From positions 1 through 51,467 of the forward strand of contig JAMNXO010000014.1 of the NCBI GenBank assembly GCA_023653115.1: a DNA stretch of 51,467 nt, in the 5' to 3' direction. Under the pieces are notes generated by a model that was not told the origin of the DNA, searched no databases, and worked only from the letters and a program-made list of their open reading frames with translations. Shown here one piece after another: positions 25,952 to 35,245 of the stretch. Source of the stretch: Erythrobacter sp. GTDB taxonomy: Bacteria > Pseudomonadota > Alphaproteobacteria > Sphingomonadales > Sphingomonadaceae. A program made the position numbers and the translations under genes. Position 1 is the stretch's first letter. Every line of letters begins with the position of its first letter.

Positions 25952-27933
25952 TCGCCGAAATCGGCCTTGCCGCCTTGTGGCTCGCTGCGGCGCTCGCAGT
26001 GTTGCAGATGGTTTCCGGCGGGTTCGCCCTGCGCTCTGCCGAGGGCGCGCCCAATCCGATGGCGATCTATGCCCGCCCCGCTGCGGTGGTGCAGGCGGTG
26101 CTCGCCGTGCTGGCCTTCCTGCTGCTGCTCTATGCCTTTGCGATCACCGATCTTTCGATCAAGCTGGTGGCCACCAATTCGCATTCGATTAAGCCGATGA
26201 TCTACAAGCTCACCGGCACCTGGGGTAATCACGAAGGCTCGATGCTGCTGTGGGTGGGTGTGCTGGCGCTTTCGGGCGGATTGCTCGCGGCGTTTGAAAA
26301 ACGGCTGCCGGAACGCACCATGGGCGCAACGCTGGCGGTGCAGGGGTTTGTGGCGCTGGGCTTCTATGCCTTCCTGCTGCTGTCCTCCAATCCGTTCGAA
26401 CGGTTGCCGGTGCCGGCGGTCGAGGGCGTGGGCCTCAACCCGCTGTTGCAGGATATCGGCCTCGCGATCCATCCGCCCACGCTTTACGCCGGTTATGTCG
26501 GCCTGTCGGTCGCATTCAGCCTCGCGATGGGCGCGTTGCTGACCAAGGAGGTCAACCCGAACTTTGCCCGCGTGATGCGCCCGTGGGTGCTGGGCGCGTG
26601 GGTGCTGCTGACCTTCGGGATCACTGCAGGTTCTTACTGGGCCTATTACGAGCTGGGCTGGGGCGGCTGGTGGTTCTGGGATCCGGTCGAAAACGCCTCG
26701 CTGATGCCGTGGCTGGCGGCCACCGCGCTGATGCATTCGGTGAGCGTGCTGGCCGCGCGCGACGCGCTGCGGACGTGGACGATCATGCTGGGCGTGCTGG
26801 CCTTCTCGATGTCGATGCTGGGCACTTTCCTAGTGCGTTCGGGCGTGCTGACGAGCGTCCATGCCTTTGCCGTGGACCCGGAGCGCGGGGCCTTCATCCT
26901 CGGCCTGCTGGGGCTCTATATCGGCGGGGCCTTCACCATCTTCGCGCTGCGTGCCGGCGCGGTGGCCGAGGGCAAGCGTTTTTCCGCCACCAGCCGCGAA
27001 GGCGCGTTGGTGTTCAACAATGTGATGCTCTCGGCGATCCTCGCTATCGTGCTGCTCGGCACGCTCTATCCGCTGCTGACCGAGGCGTTCGATGTGCGCG
27101 TCAGCGTCGGCCCGCCCTATTTCAATCCGGCTGCTGCGATCTTTGCCGTGCCGATGTTCCTTGTCATGGCGGTTGGGCCACTGCTGCGCTGGAAGGAAGA
27201 CAAGCCGGCGCGCATCCAGTTTGAAATGCTGCTGGTAGCCGCCGTGCTGATCGGTGCGATTGCCTTGGTGAGCTTCTTCGGCAACTTCCCGCTGCTGCCG
27301 CTGCTCGGCCTCGGGCTGGCAGCCGCGCTGGCGGTGGCGGCCATCCTCCCGCTCAAGGGCCGCAAGCTGACCCGCGTGCCGGTGGCAACATGGGGCATGG
27401 TGCTCGCCCATTTCGGGGTCGCCGTCTCGCTGTTCGGCATGGCTTGTGAAGGCGCCTTCACGCAGGAACGCTTGGCAGCCGTGGCGCCCGGCGGCACCGA
27501 ACAGGTCGGCGATTTCGCGGTCACCTTGCAGAGCGTGACCCCTGTGGCCGGCCCCAACTGGACCGCGATCGAAGCGCGGCTGGCTGTCAGCCAGAACGGC
27601 GGCGAGCCGGTGATCCTTGCCCCGCAGGCGCGCAATTTCTGGTCGCCCCCGCAGGCCACCAGCGAAAGCGCGCTGCTGACCCGCTGGAACGGGCAGCTTT
27701 ACGCGGTGATCGGCAATCAGGCCGAGGATGGACGCTGGCAGATCCGTGTGTGGTGGAAGCCGTTTGTCACCTTCATCTGGTATGGTGGATTGCTGATCGC
27801 GCTGGGCGGCGTGCTGGCGATTGCCGGGCGCGTGAAGGTCGATGTCAAGCGCCGCAAGGCGACCGCGATGGGCGATGCCCGCCGCGCCGATCTTGACGCG
27901 CTGGGCGCTGCCGCGCCGGTTCCGGCGGAGTAG
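25948..27933 (+). CDS. ccmF: Heme lyase subunit CcmF
   Basis: A 661-residue polytopic membrane protein of the cytochrome c heme lyase. The WWD signature WGGWWFWDPVENASL is intact, and the flanking His blocks (for example IHPPTLYAGYVG and WGNHEGSMLLW) are present. About 15 membrane segments and a periplasmic domain near residues 500-600 are visible. Start GTG 25948 overlaps the ccmE stop. Confidence 0.95.
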   Translation: MIAEIGLAALWLAAALAVLQMVSGGFALRSAEGAPNPMAIYARPAAVVQAVLAVLAFLLLLYAFAITDLSIKLVATNSHSIKPMIYKLTGTWGNHEGSMLLWVGVLALSGGLLAAFEKRLPERTMGATLAVQGFVALGFYAFLLLSSNPFERLPVPAVEGVGLNPLLQDIGLAIHPPTLYAGYVGLSVAFSLAMGALLTKEVNPNFARVMRPWVLGAWVLLTFGITAGSYWAYYELGWGGWWFWDPVENASLMPWLAATALMHSVSVLAARDALRTWTIMLGVLAFSMSMLGTFLVRSGVLTSVHAFAVDPERGAFILGLLGLYIGGAFTIFALRAGAVAEGKRFSATSREGALVFNNVMLSAILAIVLLGTLYPLLTEAFDVRVSVGPPYFNPAAAIFAVPMFLVMAVGPLLRWKEDKPARIQFEMLLVAAVLIGAIALVSFFGNFPLLPLLGLGLAAALAVAAILPLKGRKLTRVPVATWGMVLAHFGVAVSLFGMACEGAFTQERLAAVAPGGTEQVGDFAVTLQSVTPVAGPNWTAIEARLAVSQNGGEPVILAPQARNFWSPPQATSESALLTRWNGQLYAVIGNQAEDGRWQIRVWWKPFVTFIWYGGLLIALGGVLAIAGRVKVDVKRRKATAMGDARRADLDALGAAAPVPAE

Positions 27934-27937
27934 GCGC

Positions 27938-28471
27938 GTGTCCCAGAACCGGTTGTGGCTGTGGCTGCCGCTCGCGCTGTTCGCGTTCTTCGCGGGGCTG
28001 GCGGGCTATATGCTCACGCAGGAAAAGGACCAGTTCGTCGAAAGCACGATGATCGGCGAGCCGCTTCCCGAATTCGCGCTGGAACCGGCCTTCGGCGGCC
28101 TGCCGGGTGCGGCCCGAACAGACTTTGTCGGCGGCAAACCGCGCCTGCTCAACATCTGGGCAAGCTGGTGCCTGCCCTGCATCGCCGAAGCTCCGCAGCT
28201 GGAAGCCCTGAAAGCCCAAGGCGTCGAAATCATCGGCATCGCCATCCGTGACCGGCCCGAGGATGTCGCCAATTTCCTCGGCCAGTATGGCAATCCCTAT
28301 ACCCGCATCGGCTCTGACCGGATTTCCGAAGTGCAGTTGGCGATCGGATCGTCGGGCGTGCCGGAGACCTTCGTGATCGATGCCAAGGGCGTGATCCGCT
28401 ACCAGCACATCGGCGACATTCGCGAGGATGATGTGCCGGTGCTTCTCGCCGAGTTGGAGAAGGCGCAATGA
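27938..28471 (+). CDS. ccmG: Thiol:disulfide oxidoreductase CcmG/DsbE
   Basis: A 177-residue membrane-anchored thioredoxin-fold protein that keeps apocytochrome c thiols reduced. The anchor lies at residues 6-25; the active site is WASWCLPC (Cys78, Cys81), and the cis-Pro loop is SGVPETFVID. The start is GTG 27938, five bases after ccmF. Confidence 0.93.
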   Translation: MSQNRLWLWLPLALFAFFAGLAGYMLTQEKDQFVESTMIGEPLPEFALEPAFGGLPGAARTDFVGGKPRLLNIWASWCLPCIAEAPQLEALKAQGVEIIGIAIRDRPEDVANFLGQYGNPYTRIGSDRISEVQLAIGSSGVPETFVIDAKGVIRYQHIGDIREDDVPVLLAELEKAQ

Positions 28472-28896
28472 TCCGCGTGATGCTTGCGCTGTTGGCTGCG
28501 CTCATGGCTCTGCCGGTGGCAGCGCAGGATTCGATGCCGCCTGCGCCCTATGCCTATAACCAGCTCGAAGACCCGGCCAAGGAAGCCGAGGCCGCCGCGC
28601 TGATGGCGACCTTGCGCTGCCTCAAGTGCCAGTCGCAGTCGATCGCCGATAGCGATGCGCCGATGGCGGGCGATATGCGCCATCAGGTGCGCAGCCGCAT
28701 TCTGGCAGGCGAAAGCCCCGCTGAAATCCGCAGCTGGCTGATCGCGCGCTACGGAGATTACGTCAGCTACGAGCCGACTGTGAGCGCCTCGACCTGGCCG
28801 CTGTTTGCAGCGCCGGTGCTGGTGATCCTGATTGGCGCGGGCGTGCTGCTGCGTCGGCTCGGCAAGCGCCGCTCTGATGCAGGAGACGCGGCATGA
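28468..28896 (+). CDS. ccmH: Cytochrome c maturation protein CcmH
   Basis: A 142-residue protein with a signal peptide (1-19), the redox motif LRCLKCQSQS (Cys51, Cys54) and a C-terminal membrane helix (about 108-128). This is the short CcmH/CycL form, which reduces apocytochrome c for heme ligation. It overlaps both neighbours by four bases (ATGA). Confidence 0.94.
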   Translation: MIRVMLALLAALMALPVAAQDSMPPAPYAYNQLEDPAKEAEAAALMATLRCLKCQSQSIADSDAPMAGDMRHQVRSRILAGESPAEIRSWLIARYGDYVSYEPTVSASTWPLFAAPVLVILIGAGVLLRRLGKRRSDAGDAA

Positions 28897-29540
28897 TCCA
28901 GGGTTGGCTCGCTGTTGCTGCGCTTGCGCTGGCGGCCTTTGCGCTTGCGGCGTTCCTGCTGCGTCTTCCGCGCGAGGGGCTCACCTTGTTTGGCGCGGTG
29001 CTGGTGTTCGGGCTTGCGGGCTATGCCTGGCAGGGCTCCCCCGGCCAGCCTGCCGCGCCCAAGCCGCCCGCAGCGCAACTTTCCGATCAGGGCGCGGCGA
29101 TGGTCGAAGGGCGCGCTGCGCTGTTCGAACGCACCGCGCCGCCGCCCGATTACCTGCTCACCTCCGATGCCTTTGCCCGGCGCGGGCGGTTCGGCGATGC
29201 GGCGGGGCTCCTGCGGCGCGGGCTGGAGGAAAATCCGCAGGATCTCGAAAGCTGGCTCGCGCTCGGCCTTGCGCTGGTGGGCCATGCCGACGGGTTCGTG
29301 ACGCCGGCGGCGGTGCAGGCCTTTGGCCGCGCGCGCGCGATTGACCCGGCACATCCGGGCGCGGACTACTTCCTCGGCTTTGCCTATCTCCAGAGCGGCG
29401 AAATCCGCGCCGCGCGTTCTGTCTGGGCGGGCCTGATCGCACGCTCGCCCCCCGATGCCCCGTGGCGCGAGGGGCTGGAGGCTGAAGTGGCGCGGCTCGA
29501 CGACATGATCGCCCGCGCCCCGATGCTGCAGGGGCAGTGA
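28893..29540 (+). CDS. ccmI: CcmI/CycH-like TPR protein
   Basis: A 215-residue protein. Two N-terminal membrane helices (about 3-24 and 30-48) are followed by a soluble domain with TPR-like repeats (about 85-190). CcmI presents the apocytochrome C-terminus to the heme lyase. It is shorter than many CcmI proteins. The name rests on the last-in-operon position plus the layout. Confidence 0.8.
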   Translation: MIQGWLAVAALALAAFALAAFLLRLPREGLTLFGAVLVFGLAGYAWQGSPGQPAAPKPPAAQLSDQGAAMVEGRAALFERTAPPPDYLLTSDAFARRGRFGDAAGLLRRGLEENPQDLESWLALGLALVGHADGFVTPAAVQAFGRARAIDPAHPGADYFLGFAYLQSGEIRAARSVWAGLIARSPPDAPWREGLEAEVARLDDMIARAPMLQGQ

Positions 29541-29666
29541 CGCAAGTGTGTCGTCCTCGCATCCCATGTTGCGGCTGCGAAGACACGGTGCTAGGCGCGC
29601 CGCCTCACGAGCCGGAGTCGCTCCTGCGCGTTGGGCAGTACCGCCAGAACGGGAAATCCGCCTGAG

Positions 29667-31604
29667 ATGAACAATTCCACCAGCACTGCGCAGCCTCTTC
29701 ATCCCACTGCCCACGGCCACAAGGCCTCCACCGCCACGCTGGCGATTGGCGCGGTTGGCGTGGTGTTCGGCGATATCGGCACCAGCCCGCTCTATGCCTT
29801 CCGCGAAACCTTCGCCTCGCACCATGGGGTGCCGGGCATCGTGGCGGATGCGGTCCATATCCACGGGGTGCTGAGCCTGGTGTTCTGGTCGATGATGATG
29901 GTGGTGACGGTCAAATACGTCCTCACCATTACCCGCGCCGATAACCGCGGCGAGGGCGGTAGCCTGGCGCTGCTGGCGCTGATCCGCAGCGTGTCGGACA
30001 ATGCCAAGTGGACCGCGCCGCTGATCCTGCTCGGCGTGTTTGCCACCGCGCTGTTCTATGGCGACAGCATGATCACGCCCGCGATCTCGGTGCTTTCGGC
30101 AACCGAGGGCCTGCAATATATCGTCCCTGGGTTCGAGCCGTGGATCGTGCCGACCGCAGTCGCGATTCTAGTCGCCCTTTTCGCGATCCAGTCGCGCGGC
30201 ACGGACAAGGTGGGCAAGCTGTTTGGCCCGATCATGCTCTGCTATTTCGGGATGCTGGCCACGCTCGGCGTGATGCACCTGTCGGCCAATCCGGCGATCA
30301 TCCTCGAAACCATCAATCCGGTGAACGCCCTCAATTTCTTCATCACCGACGGGTTCACCGCCTTCGTCGCGCTCGGCAGCGTTGTGCTGGCGGTGACGGG
30401 GGCCGAGGCGCTCTATGCCGATATGGGCCATTTCGGGCGCAAGCCGATCGGGCTGTCGTGGCTGACCTTCGTGTTCCCGGCGCTGATGCTCAACTACATG
30501 GGGCAGGGCGCCATGGTGCTCTCGCAGACCACGCCTGAAGCGACTGCGGCGCTGCTCAAGGATCCGTTCTTCCTGATGATCCCTGATGCGGTGCAGGTGC
30601 CGGTGGTGATCCTCGCGCTGCTTGCCACCATCATTGCCAGCCAGGCGGTGATCTCGGGCGCGTTCAGCCTCACCCAGCAGGCGATCCAGCTCGGCTTCAT
30701 CCCCCGCATGGATATCCGCCACACCAGCGCGTCTGCCGCGGGGCAGATTTACATCCCGGCGATCAACTGGGGCCTGATGGTGATGGTGATCCTGCTGGTG
30801 CTGTTCTTCCAGTCATCCAGTAATCTGGCCGCCGCCTATGGCATCGCGGTGACCGGCGCGATGTTCATCGACACGCTGCTGCTGGCCGCGGTGCTGTTCG
30901 CGCTGTGGCGCTGGCCGGTGTGGAAGGCGCTGCCGCTGGTGCTGATGTTCCTGATCGTCGACATTGCCTATTTCGGCGCGAACCTCATCAAGGTGCCGCA
31001 GGGCGGGTGGGTGCCGCTGGCGATCGGCTTTGTGATCTTCACGCTCCTCACCACCTGGGCGCGCGGGCGCAAGCTGATGCGCGAGCGGATGAGCGAGAGC
31101 GCGCTGCCGCTCGAAATCTTCGCCAAATCGGCCAAGAACTCGGCGCTGCGGGTGCCGGGCACCGCGATCTTCATGGCCTCGACCACCGCGGGCGTGCCCT
31201 CGGCGCTGCTCCACAATATCAAGCACAACAAGGTGCTGCACGAACGCGTGGTGATCCTCACCATCAGCATTGCCGACGTGCCCTATGTCGATCCCGAGAC
31301 GCGCTGCGAGATGACCGATCTGGGCGACGGGTTCTACCGCGCGGTGCTCAATTACGGCTTCATGGAAGAAACCGACGTGCCTGAAGGGCTCAAGACGATG
31401 CAGCGCTGCGGCGGGGCGTTCGATATGATGCACACCAGCTTCTTCCTCTCGCGCCAGACGCTGATCCCGAGCGATCACCCGGGCATGTCGATCTGGCGGG
31501 AAAAGATGTTCGCGTGGATGCTGCGCAATGCGGCCAGCGCGATGGACTTCTTCAAGCTGCCAACCAACCGCGTGGTGGAGCTGGGGAGCCAGCTGGAGAT
31601 TTAA
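29667..31604 (+). CDS. kup: Low-affinity potassium transporter Kup
   Basis: A 645-residue KUP/HAK/KT transporter, probably a proton-coupled K+ importer. About 12 membrane helices and a C-terminal cytoplasmic domain are present. The family start [16 protein letters not shown] is clear, along with the GGSLALLAL block and [16 protein letters not shown]. The terminal TAA overlaps the stop of yciB on the other strand. The 126-base leader shows nothing notable. Confidence 0.95.
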   Translation: MNNSTSTAQPLHPTAHGHKASTATLAIGAVGVVFGDIGTSPLYAFRETFASHHGVPGIVADAVHIHGVLSLVFWSMMMVVTVKYVLTITRADNRGEGGSLALLALIRSVSDNAKWTAPLILLGVFATALFYGDSMITPAISVLSATEGLQYIVPGFEPWIVPTAVAILVALFAIQSRGTDKVGKLFGPIMLCYFGMLATLGVMHLSANPAIILETINPVNALNFFITDGFTAFVALGSVVLAVTGAEALYADMGHFGRKPIGLSWLTFVFPALMLNYMGQGAMVLSQTTPEATAALLKDPFFLMIPDAVQVPVVILALLATIIASQAVISGAFSLTQQAIQLGFIPRMDIRHTSASAAGQIYIPAINWGLMVMVILLVLFFQSSSNLAAAYGIAVTGAMFIDTLLLAAVLFALWRWPVWKALPLVLMFLIVDIAYFGANLIKVPQGGWVPLAIGFVIFTLLTTWARGRKLMRERMSESALPLEIFAKSAKNSALRVPGTAIFMASTTAGVPSALLHNIKHNKVLHERVVILTISIADVPYVDPETRCEMTDLGDGFYRAVLNYGFMEETDVPEGLKTMQRCGGAFDMMHTSFFLSRQTLIPSDHPGMSIWREKMFAWMLRNAASAMDFFKLPTNRVVELGSQLEI

Positions 31605-32254
31605 CTGCCCGTGGGCGGCTCGTTCTTGAGCGGCTCGTCGCGATCTTCAAAGCTCAGCCCGTGCTTCAGCAGCATCGGGATCTGACTGAAGGTGAACAGG
31701 AAGGTCAGCGGCAGGAACACCCACAGCTTGGCCCAAAGCCAGCCTTCGAAATCCAGCTGCGCGCGCAGAACCTCGTTGAGCACCGCCAGCATCAGGAAGA
31801 ACACGCCCCAGTTGCGCGACAGCTTGAGCCAGCCTTCGTGCGACAGGCCTTCAAAGGCCGCCTCGAGCAGGATCTTCAGCAGCGCGCGCCCGGCAAAGAA
31901 CCCGCCCAGCAGCGCCACGCCGAAGGTGGCGTAGATGATCGTGGGCTTCAATTGCACGAAGGTCGGATCGCCGAAGAAGATGGTGAGGCTGCCGAAGCCG
32001 ACGATCAGCGCGGTCGAAAACCACAGCATCGGCGAGACCTTGCCCAACCGCCATTTCGAGATCACCAGCGCCGCCACCGCCGCGACCATGAAGGCGCCGG
32101 TGCCGGCAATGATCGCTGCCAGCTCGCCCACCGGCCCCGGTTCGGCAGGTGCATTCCAGCGGTAGACGCCGAGGAACACCAGCAGCGGTCCGTAATCGAC
32201 CGCGACATTGAGCCAGCTCGAGGCGGCTTTCTTGGTTTCGTTCTCGCTCATCAC
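31601..32254 (-). CDS. yciB: Inner membrane-spanning protein YciB (septation protein A)
   Basis: A 217-residue protein of the YciB/IspZ family with five or six membrane segments. The N-terminal block [15 protein letters not shown] and the C-terminal NEVLRAQLD and [16 protein letters not shown] blocks are typical. YciB proteins take part in cell division and envelope integrity. ATG 32254 or 32251 can serve as start; both overlap the ftsY end. Confidence 0.9.
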   Translation of the reverse strand: MMSENETKKAASSWLNVAVDYGPLLVFLGVYRWNAPAEPGPVGELAAIIAGTGAFMVAAVAALVISKWRLGKVSPMLWFSTALIVGFGSLTIFFGDPTFVQLKPTIIYATFGVALLGGFFAGRALLKILLEAAFEGLSHEGWLKLSRNWGVFFLMLAVLNEVLRAQLDFEGWLWAKLWVFLPLTFLFTFSQIPMLLKHGLSFEDRDEPLKNEPPTGS

Positions 32255-33177
32255 GCCACTCCGGCAATCACCCGCGCCACCAGATCGGGATCGAACGGGC
32301 GCAGGTCTTCGATCTTTTCGCCAACGCCGATGGCGTGGATCGGTAGGCCATATTGCTCGGCCGCGGCGACCAGCACGCCGCCGCGCGCGGTGCCGTCCAG
32401 CTTGGTCATGATCAGGCCGGTGACGCCGGCGACTTCCTTGAACACGTCAATCTGGGCAAGCGCGTTCTGGCCGTTGGTGGCATCGAGCACCAGCACCACA
32501 TCGTGCGGGGCTTCGGGATTGAGCCGGCCCAGGACGCGGCGGATTTTCGCCAGTTCCTCCATCAGCTCCTTCTTGTTCTGCAAGCGGCCTGCGGTGTCGA
32601 CGATCAGCGCGTCGATCCCGGTATCGGTCGCCTGTTTGACGGCGTCAAATACGATCGCTGCCGGATCGCCGCCTTCAGGGCCGCGCACCAGATCAACCCC
32701 GATGCGGCCCGCCCATGTCGCCAGCTGGCCGATCGCGGCGGCGCGGAAGGTGTCGCCCGCCGCCAGCAGCACGCCGTAATCGTCCTCCTGGAACAGGTGC
32801 GCGAGTTTGGCGATGGTGGTGGTCTTGCCGCTGCCGTTGACCCCGATCACCAGGATCACCTGCGGGCGCGGGAAGGCGGTGATTTCGAGCGGCTTGGCGA
32901 CGGGGCGCAGGATCGCGGCGATTTCCTCGGCCACGGCCTCCTTCAGTTCGCGCGCGGTGATTTCCAGCCCGAAGCGCTTCTCTGACAGCTTGGCCCGGAT
33001 GCGCGCGGCCGCCGAGGGGCCGAGATCGGACATGATCAGCGCATCCTCGACCTCGTCGAGCGTCGCATCGTCAAGCTTCGCGGTGACCCCACCCACGCCA
33101 GCCAGATTGGCGGTGAGGCGTTCGGACGTCTTGGCAAAGCCGCCGAACAGGCGCTGGCTCCAGCTGGTTTCACTCAT
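32251..33177 (-). CDS. ftsY: Signal recognition particle receptor FtsY
   Basis: A 308-residue SRP GTPase: a short N-domain (about 1-90), then the NG domain. P-loop GVNGSGKTTTIAKLA, DTAGRLQNK and TKLDGTARGG are intact. The acidic A-domain of E. coli is absent, as in many alphaproteobacteria. ATG 33177 is the natural start; it overlaps mtaB by four bases. Confidence 0.95.
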   Translation of the reverse strand: MSETSWSQRLFGGFAKTSERLTANLAGVGGVTAKLDDATLDEVEDALIMSDLGPSAAARIRAKLSEKRFGLEITARELKEAVAEEIAAILRPVAKPLEITAFPRPQVILVIGVNGSGKTTTIAKLAHLFQEDDYGVLLAAGDTFRAAAIGQLATWAGRIGVDLVRGPEGGDPAAIVFDAVKQATDTGIDALIVDTAGRLQNKKELMEELAKIRRVLGRLNPEAPHDVVLVLDATNGQNALAQIDVFKEVAGVTGLIMTKLDGTARGGVLVAAAEQYGLPIHAIGVGEKIEDLRPFDPDLVARVIAGVA

Positions 33178-34349
33178 TTGAGCAGGCCCTCTCTTACTTC
33201 GCGCACCGTCACATCGACAAGCGTTCCCGCCGCCGTCCCGTCCGGCACGGCAACGCGGGCGTAGCTGGGCGCATAGCCGCTGCCATCGCGTTCGGCGAGG
33301 ACGGTCAGCGTTTCGCCCACAAGGCTGGCGAGCCACGCGGCGCGGCGGGCAGCGCCGCGGGCGCGCAATTCGGCGGCGCGGGCTTTCACCACATCGCGCG
33401 GCACCTGCGGCATCCGCGTGGCAGGCGTGCCGGGGCGGGGCGAGAAGGGGAAGATATGCGCGTGGACGATATCGAGTTCATCGATGATGGCGAGGTTCGC
33501 CGCATGGTGCGCCTCGTCCTCGGTCGGGAAACCGGCGATCAGATCGGCCCCCACCGCAACATCGGGCCGCAGCGCCTTTAGTCGGGCGACCAGTTCCACC
33601 GCATCGGCGCGGCTGTGGCGGCGCTTCATGCGCTTGAGGATCAGGTCGGCGCCGTGCTGCAAGCTGAGGTGGAGATGCGGCATCACGCGCGGCTCGTGCG
33701 CCAGGAGTTCGAACAGCGCGGCATCAATCTCGATCCCGTCGACCGAGGACAGGCGCAGGCGGGGGAGGGCGGGGAAGGCATCGAGGATCGCCCGCACCAG
33801 CACGCCCAGCCCGGGTGCGCCGGCCAGATCATGGCCCCACGAGGTGAGATCGACCCCGGTGAGCACAATCTCCTTGGCGCCGGCCACGCAATGGGTTTCG
33901 ACCTCGCGCAGCACCGCGGCAATGGGCAGCGAGCGGCTGACCCCGCGCCCCTGCGGGATGACGCAAAAGGTGCAGGCATGGTCGCAACCGTTCTGCACCG
34001 CGATGAAGGCGCGGGTGCGGGCAGGGGCCAGCGGCGCGGCCTCGCCCGGGACATTCCATGCCCTCGGATCAAGCTTGGCGGCATTGGCGACGAGCCCGTC
34101 AACTTGCGGCATCGCGCCGATGGCTGCGCGGTCAATCTCGGCAGCGCAGCCTGTCACCACCAATCGCGCCGCAGGATGCGCGGCCCGCGCGCGGCGGATC
34201 GCCTGCCGCGTCTGGCGCAGCGCCTCGCCGGTGACGGCGCAGGAATTGACCACCACGAGGTCGGTTTCGCCCGCCAGCATGGCGCGCATCCGCTCGCTCT
34301 CGGCGATGTTCATGCGGCAGCCGAGCGAGATAATCTGCGGTGCGTTCAA
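33174..34349 (-). CDS. mtaB: tRNA t6A37 methylthiotransferase MtaB
   Basis: A 391-residue radical SAM methylthiotransferase making ms2t6A at position 37. The N-terminal MTTase domain has cysteines in LGCRMN, NSCAVT and TGCA. The radical SAM motif is NGCDHACTFCVIPQGRG (CxxxCxxC), and a C-terminal TRAM-like region follows. The start is TTG 34349, overlapping the dapF stop; there is no in-frame ATG at the right place. Confidence 0.92.
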   Translation of the reverse strand: MNAPQIISLGCRMNIAESERMRAMLAGETDLVVVNSCAVTGEALRQTRQAIRRARAAHPAARLVVTGCAAEIDRAAIGAMPQVDGLVANAAKLDPRAWNVPGEAAPLAPARTRAFIAVQNGCDHACTFCVIPQGRGVSRSLPIAAVLREVETHCVAGAKEIVLTGVDLTSWGHDLAGAPGLGVLVRAILDAFPALPRLRLSSVDGIEIDAALFELLAHEPRVMPHLHLSLQHGADLILKRMKRRHSRADAVELVARLKALRPDVAVGADLIAGFPTEDEAHHAANLAIIDELDIVHAHIFPFSPRPGTPATRMPQVPRDVVKARAAELRARGAARRAAWLASLVGETLTVLAERDGSGYAPSYARVAVPDGTAAGTLVDVTVREVREGLLK

Positions 34350-35188
34350 GCCCCGGTCCCCGCCGCGTAATGGTCCCAGTCGAAGGTGCCGCGAAACGCT
34401 TCGCTCGCCGGCCCGCTCATGATGATGGAGCCGCCGGGTGCCCAGGCAATCTCGAGATCGCCGCCGGGCAGGGTGACGCGCACCGGGCTTTTGACCAGCC
34501 CCTGCCGGATCGCCGCAACCGCCGTGGCGCAGGCACCGGTGCCGCAGGCGCGCGTCAGCCCCGCGCCGCGCTCCCACACCCGCAGGCGCAGGTGATCAGG
34601 CCCGGCAAGGTGCGCGACATTGACGTTCACCCGCTCTGGGAACAGTGGATCGTGCTCGATCACCGGGCCAAGGCTTTCCAGCGGCACCGCATCGGCATCA
34701 TCAACGAAGAAGATCACGTGCGGATTGCCGACATTGACGGCCATCGGTGCATTCAGGTCGTCCCACCCCACCGGCATCCGCGCCGTATCCATCGGGTAGG
34801 CGAGCGGGATCGCGTCCCAATCAAACCGCGGTGCGCCCATGTCGACCCGCGCGCCGCCCGGCGTCGGTTCCAGCCTGACCGGCCCGCCGCCCGTGGCGAT
34901 GGTGACAGGCTCGCCATGCAGCAGCGCCACCGCGCGTGTGGCGTTGCCGCACGTCTCGACTTCGCTGCCATCGGAATTGAAGATCCGCAACCGGAAGGCG
35001 CAGCCTGTTTCGGGGGTGTCGTCCGGCTCCAGCAGCACCAGCTGATCGAATCCGATGCCCGTGCGCCTGTCCCCCAGCGCGCGCGCGATCTGCGGCGTCA
35101 TCGCCGGCAGCGGCGCGGTGCGCGCATCGAGCACGACAAAATCATTGCCGAGCCCGTGCATCTTGATGAAGGCGATCGCGTGCGTCAT
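34346..35188 (-). CDS. dapF: Diaminopimelate epimerase
   Basis: A 280-residue epimerase turning LL-DAP into meso-DAP for lysine and peptidoglycan. Both catalytic cysteines are present, in VETCGNATRAVA and TRACGTGACA. The start MTHAIAFIKMHGLGNDFVVLD is family-typical; ATG 35188 is preferred to the one at 35206. First of a dapF-mtaB-ftsY-yciB run. Confidence 0.95.
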   Translation of the reverse strand: MTHAIAFIKMHGLGNDFVVLDARTAPLPAMTPQIARALGDRRTGIGFDQLVLLEPDDTPETGCAFRLRIFNSDGSEVETCGNATRAVALLHGEPVTIATGGGPVRLEPTPGGARVDMGAPRFDWDAIPLAYPMDTARMPVGWDDLNAPMAVNVGNPHVIFFVDDADAVPLESLGPVIEHDPLFPERVNVNVAHLAGPDHLRLRVWERGAGLTRACGTGACATAVAAIRQGLVKSPVRVTLPGGDLEIAWAPGGSIIMSGPASEAFRGTFDWDHYAAGTGA

Positions 35189-35245
35189 CGCTGCGCATCT
35201 ATGCACGCGAGGCGCGCGCGTCCAGTCCTGCGGCCGGACGGGGCC

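Noticed and set aside
29541..29666. Riboswitch before kup
   Set aside because: No recognisable c-di-AMP or other aptamer core could be found in the 126-base leader.
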